A DNA stretch of 64,000 bases from Sporosarcina trichiuri (GCF_030406775.1 NZ_CP129119.1:2883501-2947500), one strand, 5' to 3'. Counted from the first letter of the stretch, positions 43,989-52,515 are shown. Notes: generated from the sequence alone by a model not told the origin. Numbers and translations: made by a program.

Positions 43989-44471
43989 ATGGCATTCCCA
44001 ACACATATCGTCGCGGTCGGCGGCTTGGTGGAAGACGATAACGAGAATGTACTCATGGTGAAAACTATACACGGTGGTTGGGTCTTCCCGGGAGGCCAAG
44101 TGGAAGTGGGAGAAAACCTATTGGATGCACTTATAAGAGAAATTAAAGAAGAAAGCGGAATAGACGTAGCTGTGTCGCGCCTGATTGGTGTCTATTCTAA
44201 TTCCGGTATGTATAAATGGTACGATGGCAAAACAGACGTACCTACGAAAGTGATGATGGATTTTGTCTGTACCCCGATAGGAGGCCAACTGACTACTTCA
44301 GAGGAAACAACGGATTGTAGGTGGGTGCCGCGTGATGAGGTTCTTCACATGATTCAAGCACCGGCAATTCAACATCGTTATCAGGCTTATTTAGACGTCC
44401 CTAACGAAGTGGTCTACACCGAGTACTTGACGAAGCCTGAGTTTGCCATTTTACAAAAACAATCTATATGA
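43989..44471 (+). CDS. NUDIX hydrolase
   Basis: 160 residues with an intact NUDIX box: G36 x5 E42 ... R50-E51-I-K-E54-E55-S-G57 (VFPGGQVEVGENLLD..IREIKEESG). These enzymes cleave nucleoside diphosphates linked to another group. The tail EVVYTEYLTKPEF is not diagnostic. ATG 43989 follows CAGGAGGCGG. It is AT-richer than the gene before it. Substrate unknown. Confidence 0.83.
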   Translation: MAFPTHIVAVGGLVEDDNENVLMVKTIHGGWVFPGGQVEVGENLLDALIREIKEESGIDVAVSRLIGVYSNSGMYKWYDGKTDVPTKVMMDFVCTPIGGQLTTSEETTDCRWVPRDEVLHMIQAPAIQHRYQAYLDVPNEVVYTEYLTKPEFAILQKQSI

Positions 44472-44517
44472 AGCGAGTTGTCTATATATAGTTACAGGTC
44501 ACTGAGGAGGGATATAG

Positions 44518-44940
44518 TTGCACGTGAAAGGGCTCAATCATTTTTTATTTTCTGTGTCTGATTTAGATCGGTCCATTGAGTTTTACCAAGACGTGTTCGA
44601 AGCCAAGTTGCTGGCGAAGGGTCGTACCACTGCTTATTTTGACTTGAGCGGTATGTGGCTTGCGCTGAACGTGGAGGCGCATATCCCGCGTAACGAAATA
44701 CGACAATCCTATACGCATATTGCTTTTACAGTCGATGAATCAGAACTCGAAAGCCTTTATTTGAAATTGGAGAAGATAGGCGTATCGATACTAAATGGAC
44801 GACCAAGGGATGAGCGGGATAAAAAATCCATTTATTTTACGGACCCGGATGGCCATAAGTTTGAATTTCACACGGGAACATTGGAAGATCGCTTGTCTTA
44901 TTACCGTGAGGAAAAGGCGCACATGGAATTTTATGATTGA
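44518..44940 (+). CDS. fosB: FosB fosfomycin-inactivating bacillithiol transferase
   Basis: Opens the fosfomycin epoxide with bacillithiol (or cysteine), using a divalent metal. The 140-residue VOC-fold protein keeps the metal ligands His8 (KGLNHF), His67 (SYTHIAF) and Glu116 (HKFEFHTG), and the long strings [12 protein letters not shown] and [19 protein letters not shown] are almost identical to Bacillus FosB. TTG 44518 has GAGGAGGG upstream. Set among other modification enzymes. Resistance function is inferred from strong family identity. Confidence 0.93.
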   Translation: MHVKGLNHFLFSVSDLDRSIEFYQDVFEAKLLAKGRTTAYFDLSGMWLALNVEAHIPRNEIRQSYTHIAFTVDESELESLYLKLEKIGVSILNGRPRDERDKKSIYFTDPDGHKFEFHTGTLEDRLSYYREEKAHMEFYD

Positions 44941-44967
44941 TCCAAACGGGCAAAAGGAGGGTGGTCA

Positions 44968-45441
44968 ATGGAGTTTGTGAACATCGAGGGCATGCCGGAT
45001 ACGCAAACCGTGCAAAAGATGTTACGGATCCACGAGCAGATCTTCCGTGACTCGGAAAACCTATTGAACAAAGCACGTTCAAAACCGAATCTGTTGTTTA
45101 CGCTGGCACTGGAAAACGATGAAGTCACCGGTTACAAAATCGGATACAAACTGGACGACGCGACGTTTTACAGCTGGCTCGGGGGTGTAGGGGAAGCGTA
45201 TCGAGGGAGAGGAATTGCTTCCGGACTTATGAGACATCAACATCACTTCCTGGTGGAAAAGGGATATAGCGTGGTGCGAACGAAAACAATGAACAAATGG
45301 CGCTCTATGCTGATCCTGAATCTCAAACAAGGCTTTGACATCACAGGCATCTGCGCTGACAAGAATGGGGAGATCAAAATCATATTGGAAAAGAGACTGT
45401 ACCCGATGTCGGTCCAAATGGAGGGAGCCTATGAAAATTAG
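44968..45441 (+). CDS. GNAT-family acetyltransferase
   Basis: 157 residues with a GNAT core: LFTLALENDEVTGYKIGYKL, WLGGVGEAYRGRGIASGLMRHQ (the RxxGxA acetyl-CoA loop, ~73-90) and VVRTKTMNKWRSMLILNLKQGFDITG. This pattern is seen in a Bacillales GNAT subgroup of unknown acceptor. ATG 44968 follows AAAGGAGGG, 27 nt after fosB. Overlaps the next acetyltransferase by 11 nt. Confidence 0.8.
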   Translation: MEFVNIEGMPDTQTVQKMLRIHEQIFRDSENLLNKARSKPNLLFTLALENDEVTGYKIGYKLDDATFYSWLGGVGEAYRGRGIASGLMRHQHHFLVEKGYSVVRTKTMNKWRSMLILNLKQGFDITGICADKNGEIKIILEKRLYPMSVQMEGAYEN

Positions 45442-45952
45442 AGAAGCTGTGCTGGCGGATGCTCCAGGAATCGCACAAGTCCATGTGGACAGTTGGAGAA
45501 CTACCTACAGCGGTATCATTCCATCCCAGTACTTAGCGAATTTGTCATACGAGAAACGAACGGATCTATGGAAGAGGAACATAGCAAGGGCAGACAACTT
45601 TGTAGTCGGGGCGGAAACCAATGAAGGGAAGATCATCGGTTTTGCCGATGCGCTTGAGAGAGAAACCAACACTGTGGACCATTCCAGTGATCTGACCTCG
45701 ATTTATCTTCTGAAAGAGTATCAGAGGTTGGGAACTGGCAAAAAACTGATGAACGAGTTGTTTCACCATTTTACACAGATGGAGGTTAGCAAAGTGTTCG
45801 TTGAAGTATTGGAAGCGAATCCAACACGTTTCTTCTACGAGTACTATGGTGCGGAATTAGTGGAAACTCTTCAGATGGAAATTGGCGGAGTAACGCTAAC
45901 GGAACTGGTCTATGAATGGGATGACTTAGAAGATGTGTTAGCGAGACTGTAA
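45431..45952 (+). CDS. GNAT-family acetyltransferase
   Basis: 173 residues: KIREAVLADAPGIAQVHVDSWRTTY (typical N-terminus of this GNAT group), SDLTSIYLLKEYQRLGTGKKLM with the QRLGTG acetyl-CoA loop (~105-112), and VEVLEANPTRFFYEYYGAELV. ATG 45431 follows GGAGGGAGCC and overlaps the previous gene by 11 nt, so it is translationally coupled. Acceptor unknown. Confidence 0.82.
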   Translation: MKIREAVLADAPGIAQVHVDSWRTTYSGIIPSQYLANLSYEKRTDLWKRNIARADNFVVGAETNEGKIIGFADALERETNTVDHSSDLTSIYLLKEYQRLGTGKKLMNELFHHFTQMEVSKVFVEVLEANPTRFFYEYYGAELVETLQMEIGGVTLTELVYEWDDLEDVLARL

Positions 45953-46034
45953 GTTGTCTCTTAATAGATAGGTGTACTGATAGTATTCAAATGGGTGATA
46001 TTGCTTGAGGGAGCCCGAGCGGAGGGAGGAAATT

Positions 46035-46769
46035 ATGAAACTAACAGTGATGGTTGTAGGCGTATACCATTTTGGAGAAACGGCAGATCTGACGAAAGTA
46101 GAACCGAAGAGCATGGAGACGTTAACCGCCGAATCCCACGAAGTCGTTCAGGCGCTGAGCCGATTCAATCCCACCCGGCTGGCAGTCGAAGCCGTCCCGG
46201 AGAATCAGGTGATACTGAATGAGCGCTTTGCCAAGTATCAAGCAGGTGATACAACTCTTGAAAAGAACGAAATCGACCTGATCGGATTTCCATTGGCGAA
46301 GCAGGCGGGAATTGAGGAGATTTCCTGTGTGGACTGGATGGGTGACGTGACGGAGTATGCTGAGTTGGGCGACGTGCTGCAATATGCTGAGGAGCACGAA
46401 CCGGAGCGTTACCAGCATTTAATGACGCGCTACCTCGAACCCATGCAGCACGACGCATCCGAGATGGCGACCCTATCTGTTCTTGAAGCCTTCCGGCGAT
46501 TGAATGATCCGCAAGCTGTCCGGGATCTGCATGAAGTCTATATGGAGTTAGCTATGATCGGTAAGGAAAAAGACTACTATGCAACGGATTGGTTAACCTG
46601 GTGGTATAAACGGAACCTGATTATCTATACAAACTTACGAAGGTTGATGACCGACCCACAAGACCGCGTGCTGCTGTTGGTCGGAGGCGGCCATGTCCAT
46701 CTCGTCAAGCAATTTTTAGCGGAGTCCGGTGTTTGCGAAGTAGTGGATGCAAGTGAGTATTTCTTATGA
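46035..46769 (+). CDS. DUF5694-like protein, intact copy
   Basis: A 244-residue soluble protein. VVGVYHFGETADLTK at the start, FNPTRLAVEAVP, and the C-terminal VLLLVGGGHVHLVKQFL resemble DUF5694 and, more distantly, TraB/GumN-like proteins with paired His motifs. Enzymatic role unproven. ATG 46035 follows GGAGGGAGGAAATT. A decayed duplicate lies at 35908-36656, still highly similar at DNA level. Family name given from memory of the pattern and should be taken as probable. Confidence 0.68.
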   Translation: MKLTVMVVGVYHFGETADLTKVEPKSMETLTAESHEVVQALSRFNPTRLAVEAVPENQVILNERFAKYQAGDTTLEKNEIDLIGFPLAKQAGIEEISCVDWMGDVTEYAELGDVLQYAEEHEPERYQHLMTRYLEPMQHDASEMATLSVLEAFRRLNDPQAVRDLHEVYMELAMIGKEKDYYATDWLTWWYKRNLIIYTNLRRLMTDPQDRVLLLVGGGHVHLVKQFLAESGVCEVVDASEYFL

Positions 46770-46897
46770 ACCTGATTGGACTGTGTGTCAGCAAATAGGG
46801 GATTATCAACCCCCATACATAGAACGGATAAAAATGGTCAGCGGACAGCCACTTTCTGGCCAGACGGTTAACTAAGTGACCGGGGAGAGAATGATAC

Positions 46898-47257
46898 ATG
46901 GAGACGTTCCAATGGATAGCCTTGGTGCTGATATGGGTAGTACCTGCGCTGCTGTCGTATCAGTCGTACAGAAGACTGCAGAAAGAGGAACATGAAGAAC
47001 TCAAACAGGAGATTGGAAGTCCTTTGATCTTTTTCACGTACATCCCGTTCGTGATCGGAGTGCTTCTGTTTCTTTCGGGATCGGAAGCGGTGACAGGTCT
47101 CAAGGCAGTACAGGATGCAGGCATGGCCAATGCGTTCTTTGGCTGGATCGTCTTGTGGATCGGAAACGTAGTCACAAAAGCAGAAAGTGCGGCCAGGAGT
47201 CTCTCCATGATTGCTGTAGGCACACTTGTTTTAATTGCCTATGTTCACTTTCTTTGA
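46898..47257 (+). CDS. membrane protein of unknown function
   Basis: 119 residues with four hydrophobic segments and one charged cytosolic loop (RRLQKEEHEELKQE). ATG 46898 follows GGGGAGAGAA. No family recognised. The 128 nt upstream hold only an imperfect hairpin around 46835-46865. Confidence 0.6.
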   Translation: METFQWIALVLIWVVPALLSYQSYRRLQKEEHEELKQEIGSPLIFFTYIPFVIGVLLFLSGSEAVTGLKAVQDAGMANAFFGWIVLWIGNVVTKAESAARSLSMIAVGTLVLIAYVHFL

Positions 47258-47335
47258 AGAGATGGCGCAAAAAACGGTTCAGTACGTTCATCCGTAAGCC
47301 GATAGTTATCATGTAAATGAAAAGAGGTGAAAATC

Positions 47336-47494
47336 ATGGGGAAATATCAATTGGATTCAAAAGGCAGACAGGCCGTTTCAAAGTATCATGAAAAACGCAA
47401 ACCCGATCAATTCGATAAACAGCAGCATCTCGATAAACTGCGGACCGCGTATCTGGAGAAAAAGCGGAAACAGGCCGACGAAACGTCTGAGTGA
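47336..47494 (+). CDS. 52-residue highly charged soluble protein
   Basis: Rich in Lys, Gln and Asp (YHEKRKPDQFDKQQHLDKLR) with a helical, hydrophilic character. ATG 47336 follows AAAGAGGTG, an excellent site, which is the main support. No family recognised; no membrane segment, unlike its neighbours. Confidence 0.5.
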   Translation: MGKYQLDSKGRQAVSKYHEKRKPDQFDKQQHLDKLRTAYLEKKRKQADETSE

Positions 47495-47526
47495 GCTGCA
47501 TAGGCTGACAGCAGAATAGATGCTTT

Positions 47527-47562
47527 GCAGCCAAGCCATCGTGTTTACTTGAACTTTCATGA
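47527..47562 (+). repeat. short dispersed repeat, copy 2
   Basis: Second copy of the ~35-nt repeat at 39011, with the same TTGAACTTTCATGA end. A perfect GCGGGGC-T-GCCCCGC hairpin follows at 47573-47587. Confidence 0.55.
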
Positions 47563-47606
47563 CCTAGAACGAGGCGGGGCTGCCCCGCTAAATTGGAGGC
47601 GGCAGG

Positions 47607-47747
47607 ATGGATTCGATCAACAGCACATGGAATCTGGGCGATATTATTTTCACCGTACTGATTTTCATAGCATTCGCAGCATTGGCGAGGGGATTCATCC
47701 TCTGGCGGATTGCGCGCAGGCACCGGAACCGGGAAGACGGACGGTGA
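47607..47747 (+). CDS. 46-residue single-pass membrane protein
   Basis: MDSINSTWNLGD, one helix at ~12-33, then a very basic end (WRIARRHRNREDGR). ATG 47607 follows TTGGAGGCGG. Similar in plan to other one-helix genes in this region (34620, 36773). Function unknown. Confidence 0.5.
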   Translation: MDSINSTWNLGDIIFTVLIFIAFAALARGFILWRIARRHRNREDGR

Positions 47748-47819
47748 GGACGGAATTTTCAAGTTGTAATTGATTAATCGGAAGGCATTACGCTTCTGCT
47801 ACTGGAAAGGATGAGCCCG

Positions 47820-48698
47820 ATGCCGCGTTCACCATTCGGCCAGCCAAGTCAGCCATACACATTCGCCGAGCGGCTGCTGTTCCCGCGGACCCGTCTGCAT
47901 TCCGGCAGGCTTGCGGAGGAACTGTACGGGAAGACGGTGCTGATTACCGGCGCCAGTTCAGGGATCGGTGAACAGATGGCGTATTTGCTTGGGGAGCTGC
48001 CGGTGCATCTGATTTTGGTCGCCCGGCGTACGGATCGTCTGCTCGCGGTGCAGCAAAGACTGGAAGACGGCCCAGCAACGGTGACGGTGGTGACCGCCGA
48101 TCTGCGCGCACCCGACGAACTGGACCGGCTGGTTGATGTCCTCCTTGCGCTGCCGAGGGGACTGGATGTTTTCATCTCGAATGCCGGCCTGTCCATCAAC
48201 CGGACACTCGCGGCGTCCCTGGATCGGTTCCACGATTTCGAACGGACGATGGCCATCAATTACTTTGTCCCCGTCCGGCTGCTGCTGGCGCTTGTGCCCC
48301 TCCTGCAGCAAAATCAGGGGCAGATCATCAATATGTCGACCATCAACGCCCGGCTGCTGCCGATGCCGGACTGGGCGGCCTATCAGGCTTCGAAGACAGC
48401 GTTTGACAGCTGGCTGCGGTCGTCGTCCGCCGAGCTGCGGCAGTCCGGCATTTCGGTCACGACCTTCTATCTGCCGCTCGTCCGGACGGAGATGATCCGG
48501 CCGACTGCTGCGTATGATCGGATGCCGGCGATGTGTCCGGCAGAGGCGGCGAAACAGATTGCGCGCTCTTTGTATACGAAACGGAAAACCTGGCATCCGT
48601 GGTGGCTGCCGGCAGGGGAACTGGCGTCGGTCCTGTTCAGGCGGCCGATTGAACACGGACTGGAACGGAGAAGGAGGACACGCGATGCCGATCGGTAA
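47820..48698 (+). CDS. short-chain dehydrogenase/reductase
   Basis: A 292-residue classical SDR. Cofactor loop TGASSGIGEQ (~42-51), NAG strand, catalytic Ser in MSTINA, and Y-x-x-x-K in AAYQASKTAF are all present. About 35 residues precede the fold, and a C-terminal SLYTKRKTWHPWWLPAGELASVLFRR may touch the membrane. ATG 47820 has GGAAAGG nine nt upstream; the ATG at 47811 abuts that site. It overlaps the acyl-CoA ligase gene by 14 nt, so both probably act on one acyl or alcohol substrate. Confidence 0.83.
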   Translation: MPRSPFGQPSQPYTFAERLLFPRTRLHSGRLAEELYGKTVLITGASSGIGEQMAYLLGELPVHLILVARRTDRLLAVQQRLEDGPATVTVVTADLRAPDELDRLVDVLLALPRGLDVFISNAGLSINRTLAASLDRFHDFERTMAINYFVPVRLLLALVPLLQQNQGQIINMSTINARLLPMPDWAAYQASKTAFDSWLRSSSAELRQSGISVTTFYLPLVRTEMIRPTAAYDRMPAMCPAEAAKQIARSLYTKRKTWHPWWLPAGELASVLFRRPIEHGLERRRRTRDADR

Positions 48699-50262
48699 AC
48701 TGGTACGGCTGCTGCAGGAGATGGGGGTGCTGAACGTTTCAGGGGCTACCGGGTTGTCCTCAGCAGTTGCCCGGCATGGGGTGAATCTGATGGTGCTGCT
48801 GGAATTCGCAGCCCGGTTGCATGGGGATACCCCGGCATTGATCGATGAGGAAGGAACGGTCAGCTATAGCGAGCTGCACCGACGCAGTGAAGGAACTGCC
48901 ATGCGCCTGCAGGAGGAATTCGGCATCGGCTGTGGTCAGAAAGTCGCCTTCCTCTGCCGGAACCGGACCTCTCTCGTGACCGCGCTGTTCGCTGCTTCAC
49001 GCCTGGGGGCGGATGTGTATCTTCTGAATCCGGATATGGGACATACGCAGTTGGCATTGCTGCTGGAACGCCACCGGTTCGATCTGCTGATCCATGACCA
49101 AGATTCGGAGCGGCTGGCCGATCTGCTGCCCAATCCGAAACCTGCCGCCGTTCCGATCATGGTCTGCATGCCGGCAAGTGATCGATTTCCCGCGAGGCGG
49201 CCGTGGAAACGGATGGCGGCCGGCCGTCTTGTGCTGCTGACAGGCGGGACGACCGGACTTCCGAAAGCCGTTCCTCATCAGCCGTCCCTCTTCAATTATA
49301 TCGATCCCTATCTGAGCCTCCTGAAGACGATGGAGCTGGCGCGGCGCAGCAATGTCCTGATTGCTACACCCCTCTGTCATGGCTATGGACTGGCCATTCT
49401 CCTGTCGTTCGCAGCGCTTGGCAAAACGATCGTATTGAGCTGCGAATCTGGGACGGAACAGCTGAGCGCACTGATCCGCACCCATAGCGTCGAAGTGGTC
49501 ACTGTCGTCCCGGTGATCGCCGAACGATTGCTGGCTCACGAGAAAGACAATCTGCGGTCACTGAGGTGCATCGCGTCCGGCGGGGCGCCGCTCCATCCGA
49601 AACTCGCGCGGGACATCAATGCGGCACTCGGTCCGGTCCTGTTCAATTTGTATGGCACATCCGAAACAGGGCTCGCCTGTATGGCGACCCCGCAAGAGCT
49701 GGCAATCGCTCCCGGAGCCGTCGGCAGGAAGGTCGCGGGCGGCCGGCTGAAACTGGTCGATCCGTCCGGGAACGAAGTCCGTACAGGTGAAACAGGACAG
49801 ATCTGCATGTCCAGCAGCTGGTCGATGGCCGGCAGGAAGTCCAAATGGATAGAAACCGGTGACATGGGCTATCTGGATGAGCACGGATTGCTGCATGTGT
49901 ACGGTCGGGTCGATGACATGATCGTATCTGGCGGCGAGAATGTCCACCCATCTGAGCTGGAGACCCTGCTCCGCACCCATCCGCTTATCCGGGACACTGC
50001 AGTGGTCGGGGTCCCGGATGCCGAGTTCGGCCAGCGCCTTTGCGCGGTGATCGACCCGCTTTCCGATACACTCACAACAGCAGCTGTCACCGCCTGGCTG
50101 ACGGACAGAGCCGCCCGCTATCAGATGCCGAAAACGATCATCTTCCGCCAGATTCCATACACTTCCCTCGGGAAGCCGGATAAGAAGCGGCTGCGGCAGG
50201 AGATGGATTGCAATTTTGAGATTTGCCCCAATAATTATGAGACGGAAACAGTCTTTAGGTAA
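48685..50262 (+). CDS. AMP-forming acyl-CoA ligase
   Basis: A 525-residue adenylating enzyme of the ANL family: A3 LTGGTTGLPKAV, A5 YGTSETGL, A7 TGDMGYLDEHG, A8 GRVDDMIVSGGENVHPSELE and the A10 lysine in SLGKPDKKR. It would activate a fatty or other carboxylic acid as acyl-AMP/CoA. ATG 48685 follows AAGGAGG and overlaps the SDR end. After RLRQEM the last ~17 residues (DCNFEICPNNYETETVFR) are AT-rich in DNA and unlike family ends: the original stop seems lost at a junction with a toxin-locus relic. Activity may be unaffected. Confidence 0.85.
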   Translation: MPIGKLVRLLQEMGVLNVSGATGLSSAVARHGVNLMVLLEFAARLHGDTPALIDEEGTVSYSELHRRSEGTAMRLQEEFGIGCGQKVAFLCRNRTSLVTALFAASRLGADVYLLNPDMGHTQLALLLERHRFDLLIHDQDSERLADLLPNPKPAAVPIMVCMPASDRFPARRPWKRMAAGRLVLLTGGTTGLPKAVPHQPSLFNYIDPYLSLLKTMELARRSNVLIATPLCHGYGLAILLSFAALGKTIVLSCESGTEQLSALIRTHSVEVVTVVPVIAERLLAHEKDNLRSLRCIASGGAPLHPKLARDINAALGPVLFNLYGTSETGLACMATPQELAIAPGAVGRKVAGGRLKLVDPSGNEVRTGETGQICMSSSWSMAGRKSKWIETGDMGYLDEHGLLHVYGRVDDMIVSGGENVHPSELETLLRTHPLIRDTAVVGVPDAEFGQRLCAVIDPLSDTLTTAAVTAWLTDRAARYQMPKTIIFRQIPYTSLGKPDKKRLRQEMDCNFEICPNNYETETVFR

Positions 50263-50271
50263 ATTAAAAAA

Positions 50272-50313
50272 GTAACTATCCTCCGCAAACGACCAAGTAT
50301 GCAGAGTGGTTAC
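50272..50313. repeat. relic 3' end of a holin-like toxin locus (terminator)
   Basis: An A-run and GTAAC at 50272, then TCCTCCGC, AAGTA and GTGGTTAC line up with the 3' end of the intact toxin locus at 54571-54612. The imperfect stem is flanked by As on the left, so it also forms a minus-strand terminator. The toxin coding part is gone. Confidence 0.6.
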
Positions 50314-50396
50314 TCTCTTAAATAAGCTCTTGTCATACCTATCAATGCGAAAAAATCTTGAACCGAATTATTATATCCCAAGATTGTAGACAACAG

Positions 50397-50636
50397 TTAC
50401 AATAATTCCCGCCCGGCGCTTGCAAGATCGACTGTGGCATGGCGGTTTTCCGCAGTGATTTGGGATACCAATCCCTCAAGGGAGTACTTTCTCTTGGGGT
50501 TTTTCGTTGCCAGCGTAATTGTGTTTTCATCGTCCCTAACCTGTAACTCGAGTTCAGAGCCTGCTTCTATCCCGATCCGCTCTGCGGCTTCTATTGTATT
50601 ATTTCTATTTCCGTACATATATACGTTGCTGGTCAA
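50397..50636 (-). pseudogene. remnant of a MazE/AbrB-type antitoxin gene
   Basis: The C-terminal half reads like a MazE-family antitoxin: RIGIEAGSELELQVRDDENTITL (swapped-hairpin DNA-binding fold) and KYSLEGLVSQITAENRH (toxin-binding tail). The N-terminal part, where KWGNSxxVRIPK is expected, is scrambled (a VRIK segment upstream is separated by SNVYMYGNRNN), and the nominal TTG start lacks a ribosome site. No MazF toxin gene follows. I treat it as a decayed orphan. It lies between the ligase and the P450 in an AT-rich scar. Confidence 0.55.
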
Positions 50637-50811
50637 TTTGATACGGACTGCAGCAAAGTATTGTTTGCAGACCGGAGAACTAGAACCGCTAGAGCTACAA
50701 AGGTCAACCTGGTATCCAATGATGACAAGTGTTTGCCGAATTTACTTCCAGGCAATAGTAGTAGGGACCGACACAATACGGATAGGACGAAAAACACTAG
50801 GAGTGAACGAA

Positions 50812-52071
50812 ATGAAACAAGTACCGGAAACGAAAGTCAAACTGACCGATGTGAAAGACTTGATGGAAAAAGGCTATGACCTGTTAGGGGAGCTGCGCGA
50901 GGACGTTGGGGCGCCTGTCGTGAAAGCGAAGTTCCTGACGGAGGAAATTACGGCAATCTACGGGGAGGCGGCGGCTCGTCAGTTCTATGACCCGGCGAAC
51001 TTCAAACGCGAAGGGGCGATGCCGAAACCGGTGCTGAAAACGCTGTTCGGTGAAGGCGGTGTCCAGACGCTGGACGGCGAGGCCCACCACCACCGGAAAC
51101 ATTATTTCATGGACCTCATGACACCCGAGCGGATGGATGACTATCATGACATCCTGGCACGGCATCTGACGGCGGCGCTCGATCGGCAGCATGGCGAATT
51201 CGAGCTGTTCGAGTTGGCCAATAAAGTGCTGTTCACCGCCATCTGCGAATGGGCAGGCATCAATCTGGATACGTACGATGCCGAAACGGTGGACAAGCTG
51301 GCGGAAAACCAGATCGCCATGATCAGCGGAGCAGTGACGTCGCCGATCGATCATCTTAAAGGGATCAAAGACCGCAACAAATCGGAGAAGTGGGCGAAGG
51401 ATCTGATCGAAGAAGCGCGAAAGCATCCGGTGCCCGGAAAAGAGAACTATGCGCTGTATACGTTTGCGAATGCGACGGATCTGGATGGAGAGCTACTGCC
51501 GGTGGACGTGGCGGCGGTCGAGCTGCTCAACATCATCCGGCCGACAGTCGCGCTGACGGTTTGGATGGCGCTGATGGGGCATGCCCTGTTTGCGGGAGAG
51601 GACATCTATAAAGAGCTGCAGGCGGATTTCGACCGGCTGCAGGATCCGTTCATCCAAGAGATGAGGCGCTTCTACCCATTCTTCCCGATGCTGCCGGCAG
51701 TCGCAGTCCGGGACGTGGAAGTGGATGGGTACGTGATCCCGGAAGACAGCTGGGTGGTGCTCGATCTCTACGGTACGAACCACGACGCGCGTACCATCGA
51801 CGCACCGGATGAGTTCCGGATCGACCGGTATGCCGGCCGGGCCGAAGAGATTTCGTATGAGGAACAATACGAAATGATCGCGCAGGGCGGCGGTTCGTTC
51901 CGGGACATGCACCGCTGTGCCGGCGAATGGATCACCCTTCACAGCATGCGGGCCTTCTCGGACCAGCTGGTGAACAAGTACAGCTTCAAGGTACCTGAAC
52001 AGGATTGGACCATCCCGATGGACCAGTTTCCGACGTACCCGAACAGCAAGGCCCTGTTATTCAAAGAGTGA
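50812..52071 (+). CDS. cypC: CYP152-family fatty-acid hydroxylase P450 (peroxygenase)
   Basis: A 419-residue cytochrome P450 close in length and layout to B. subtilis P450-BS-beta (YbdT/CypC), which uses H2O2 to hydroxylate fatty acids. Visible marks: LDGEAHHHRK (~87-96), the carboxylate-binding Arg in LNIIRPTVAL, EMRRFYPFFP (ExxR), LDLYGTNHD, and the haem-ligand Cys in MHRCAGEW (Pro after Cys replaced by Ala). Gln85, as in P450-BS-beta rather than His85 of the alkene-forming OleT, favours hydroxylation. ATG 50812 follows AGGAGTG; the long frame upstream is not coding. A strong terminator follows. Confidence 0.9.
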   Translation: MKQVPETKVKLTDVKDLMEKGYDLLGELREDVGAPVVKAKFLTEEITAIYGEAAARQFYDPANFKREGAMPKPVLKTLFGEGGVQTLDGEAHHHRKHYFMDLMTPERMDDYHDILARHLTAALDRQHGEFELFELANKVLFTAICEWAGINLDTYDAETVDKLAENQIAMISGAVTSPIDHLKGIKDRNKSEKWAKDLIEEARKHPVPGKENYALYTFANATDLDGELLPVDVAAVELLNIIRPTVALTVWMALMGHALFAGEDIYKELQADFDRLQDPFIQEMRRFYPFFPMLPAVAVRDVEVDGYVIPEDSWVVLDLYGTNHDARTIDAPDEFRIDRYAGRAEEISYEEQYEMIAQGGGSFRDMHRCAGEWITLHSMRAFSDQLVNKYSFKVPEQDWTIPMDQFPTYPNSKALLFKE

Positions 52072-52075
52072 TGTG

Positions 52076-52116
52076 TACGCGTACGAATCGGCAGCCTGCC
52101 GGTTCGTGCGCGTTTT
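52076..52116 (+). terminator. terminator after the P450 gene
   Basis: Long stem (ACGCGTACGAATCGGCA with TGCCGGTTCGTGCGCGT, two imperfections) and a TTTTCTT tail. Confidence 0.85.
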
Positions 52117-52148
52117 CTTATGGGCATGCATATTCTTTTTTGGAAAAA

Positions 52149-52178
52149 GATAGATAGCAACTGGAATCGTGTTACAAT
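52149..52178 (+). promoter_or_regulatory. GATAGAT / extended -10 element, copy 3
   Basis: GATAGAT (52149-52155), 17 nt, TACAAT (52173-52178) preceded by TGT. Same spacing as copies 1 and 2. Heads the 52.3-54.3 kb run of small membrane-protein genes. Confidence 0.65.
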
Positions 52179-52305
52179 AGTGTCAAATGATTTTCTGGAA
52201 AACTTCTGTTACCAGATGACAGAACAATGAAACAATATCCAATCTCCGGACGTAAGGAAAGTATACGGATGGAATATGGTACAGGAAAGGAGCCATCTGC
52301 GTTTT

Positions 52306-52494
52306 ATGAAATATGTAATAGGATTATTTGCAGTGTTCGCTGCTTCGGTGTTCGTCAATTTAGTAAGTGAATTTGTCCTGAATGGGGCATACTCGGCCAT
52401 TGCAAGCTGGCTGATTGTCATGCTGTTCCTGCTCGGCGTCGTATTTTTCGCAAACGCCCGTTACTTCCTTGGAAAGGAAGAGACCCGTCACTGA
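52306..52494 (+). CDS. small two-helix membrane protein
   Basis: 62 residues: two hydrophobic helices (5-25 and ~32-52) and a charged end (LGKEETRH). The ATG at 52306 is 13 nt from AAAGGAG, rather far; an ATG at 52276 in the same frame would add ten residues but has no site. No family recognised. Confidence 0.5.
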   Translation: MKYVIGLFAVFAASVFVNLVSEFVLNGAYSAIASWLIVMLFLLGVVFFANARYFLGKEETRH

Positions 52495-52515
52495 ACCGGA
52501 GAGGAGTACCCGACT

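Noticed and set aside
50434..50811. N-terminal extension of the P450 frame by 126 codons to 50434.
   Set aside because: The family start with AGGAGTG is at 50812; the extension is antisense to the antitoxin remnant and has no ribosome site.
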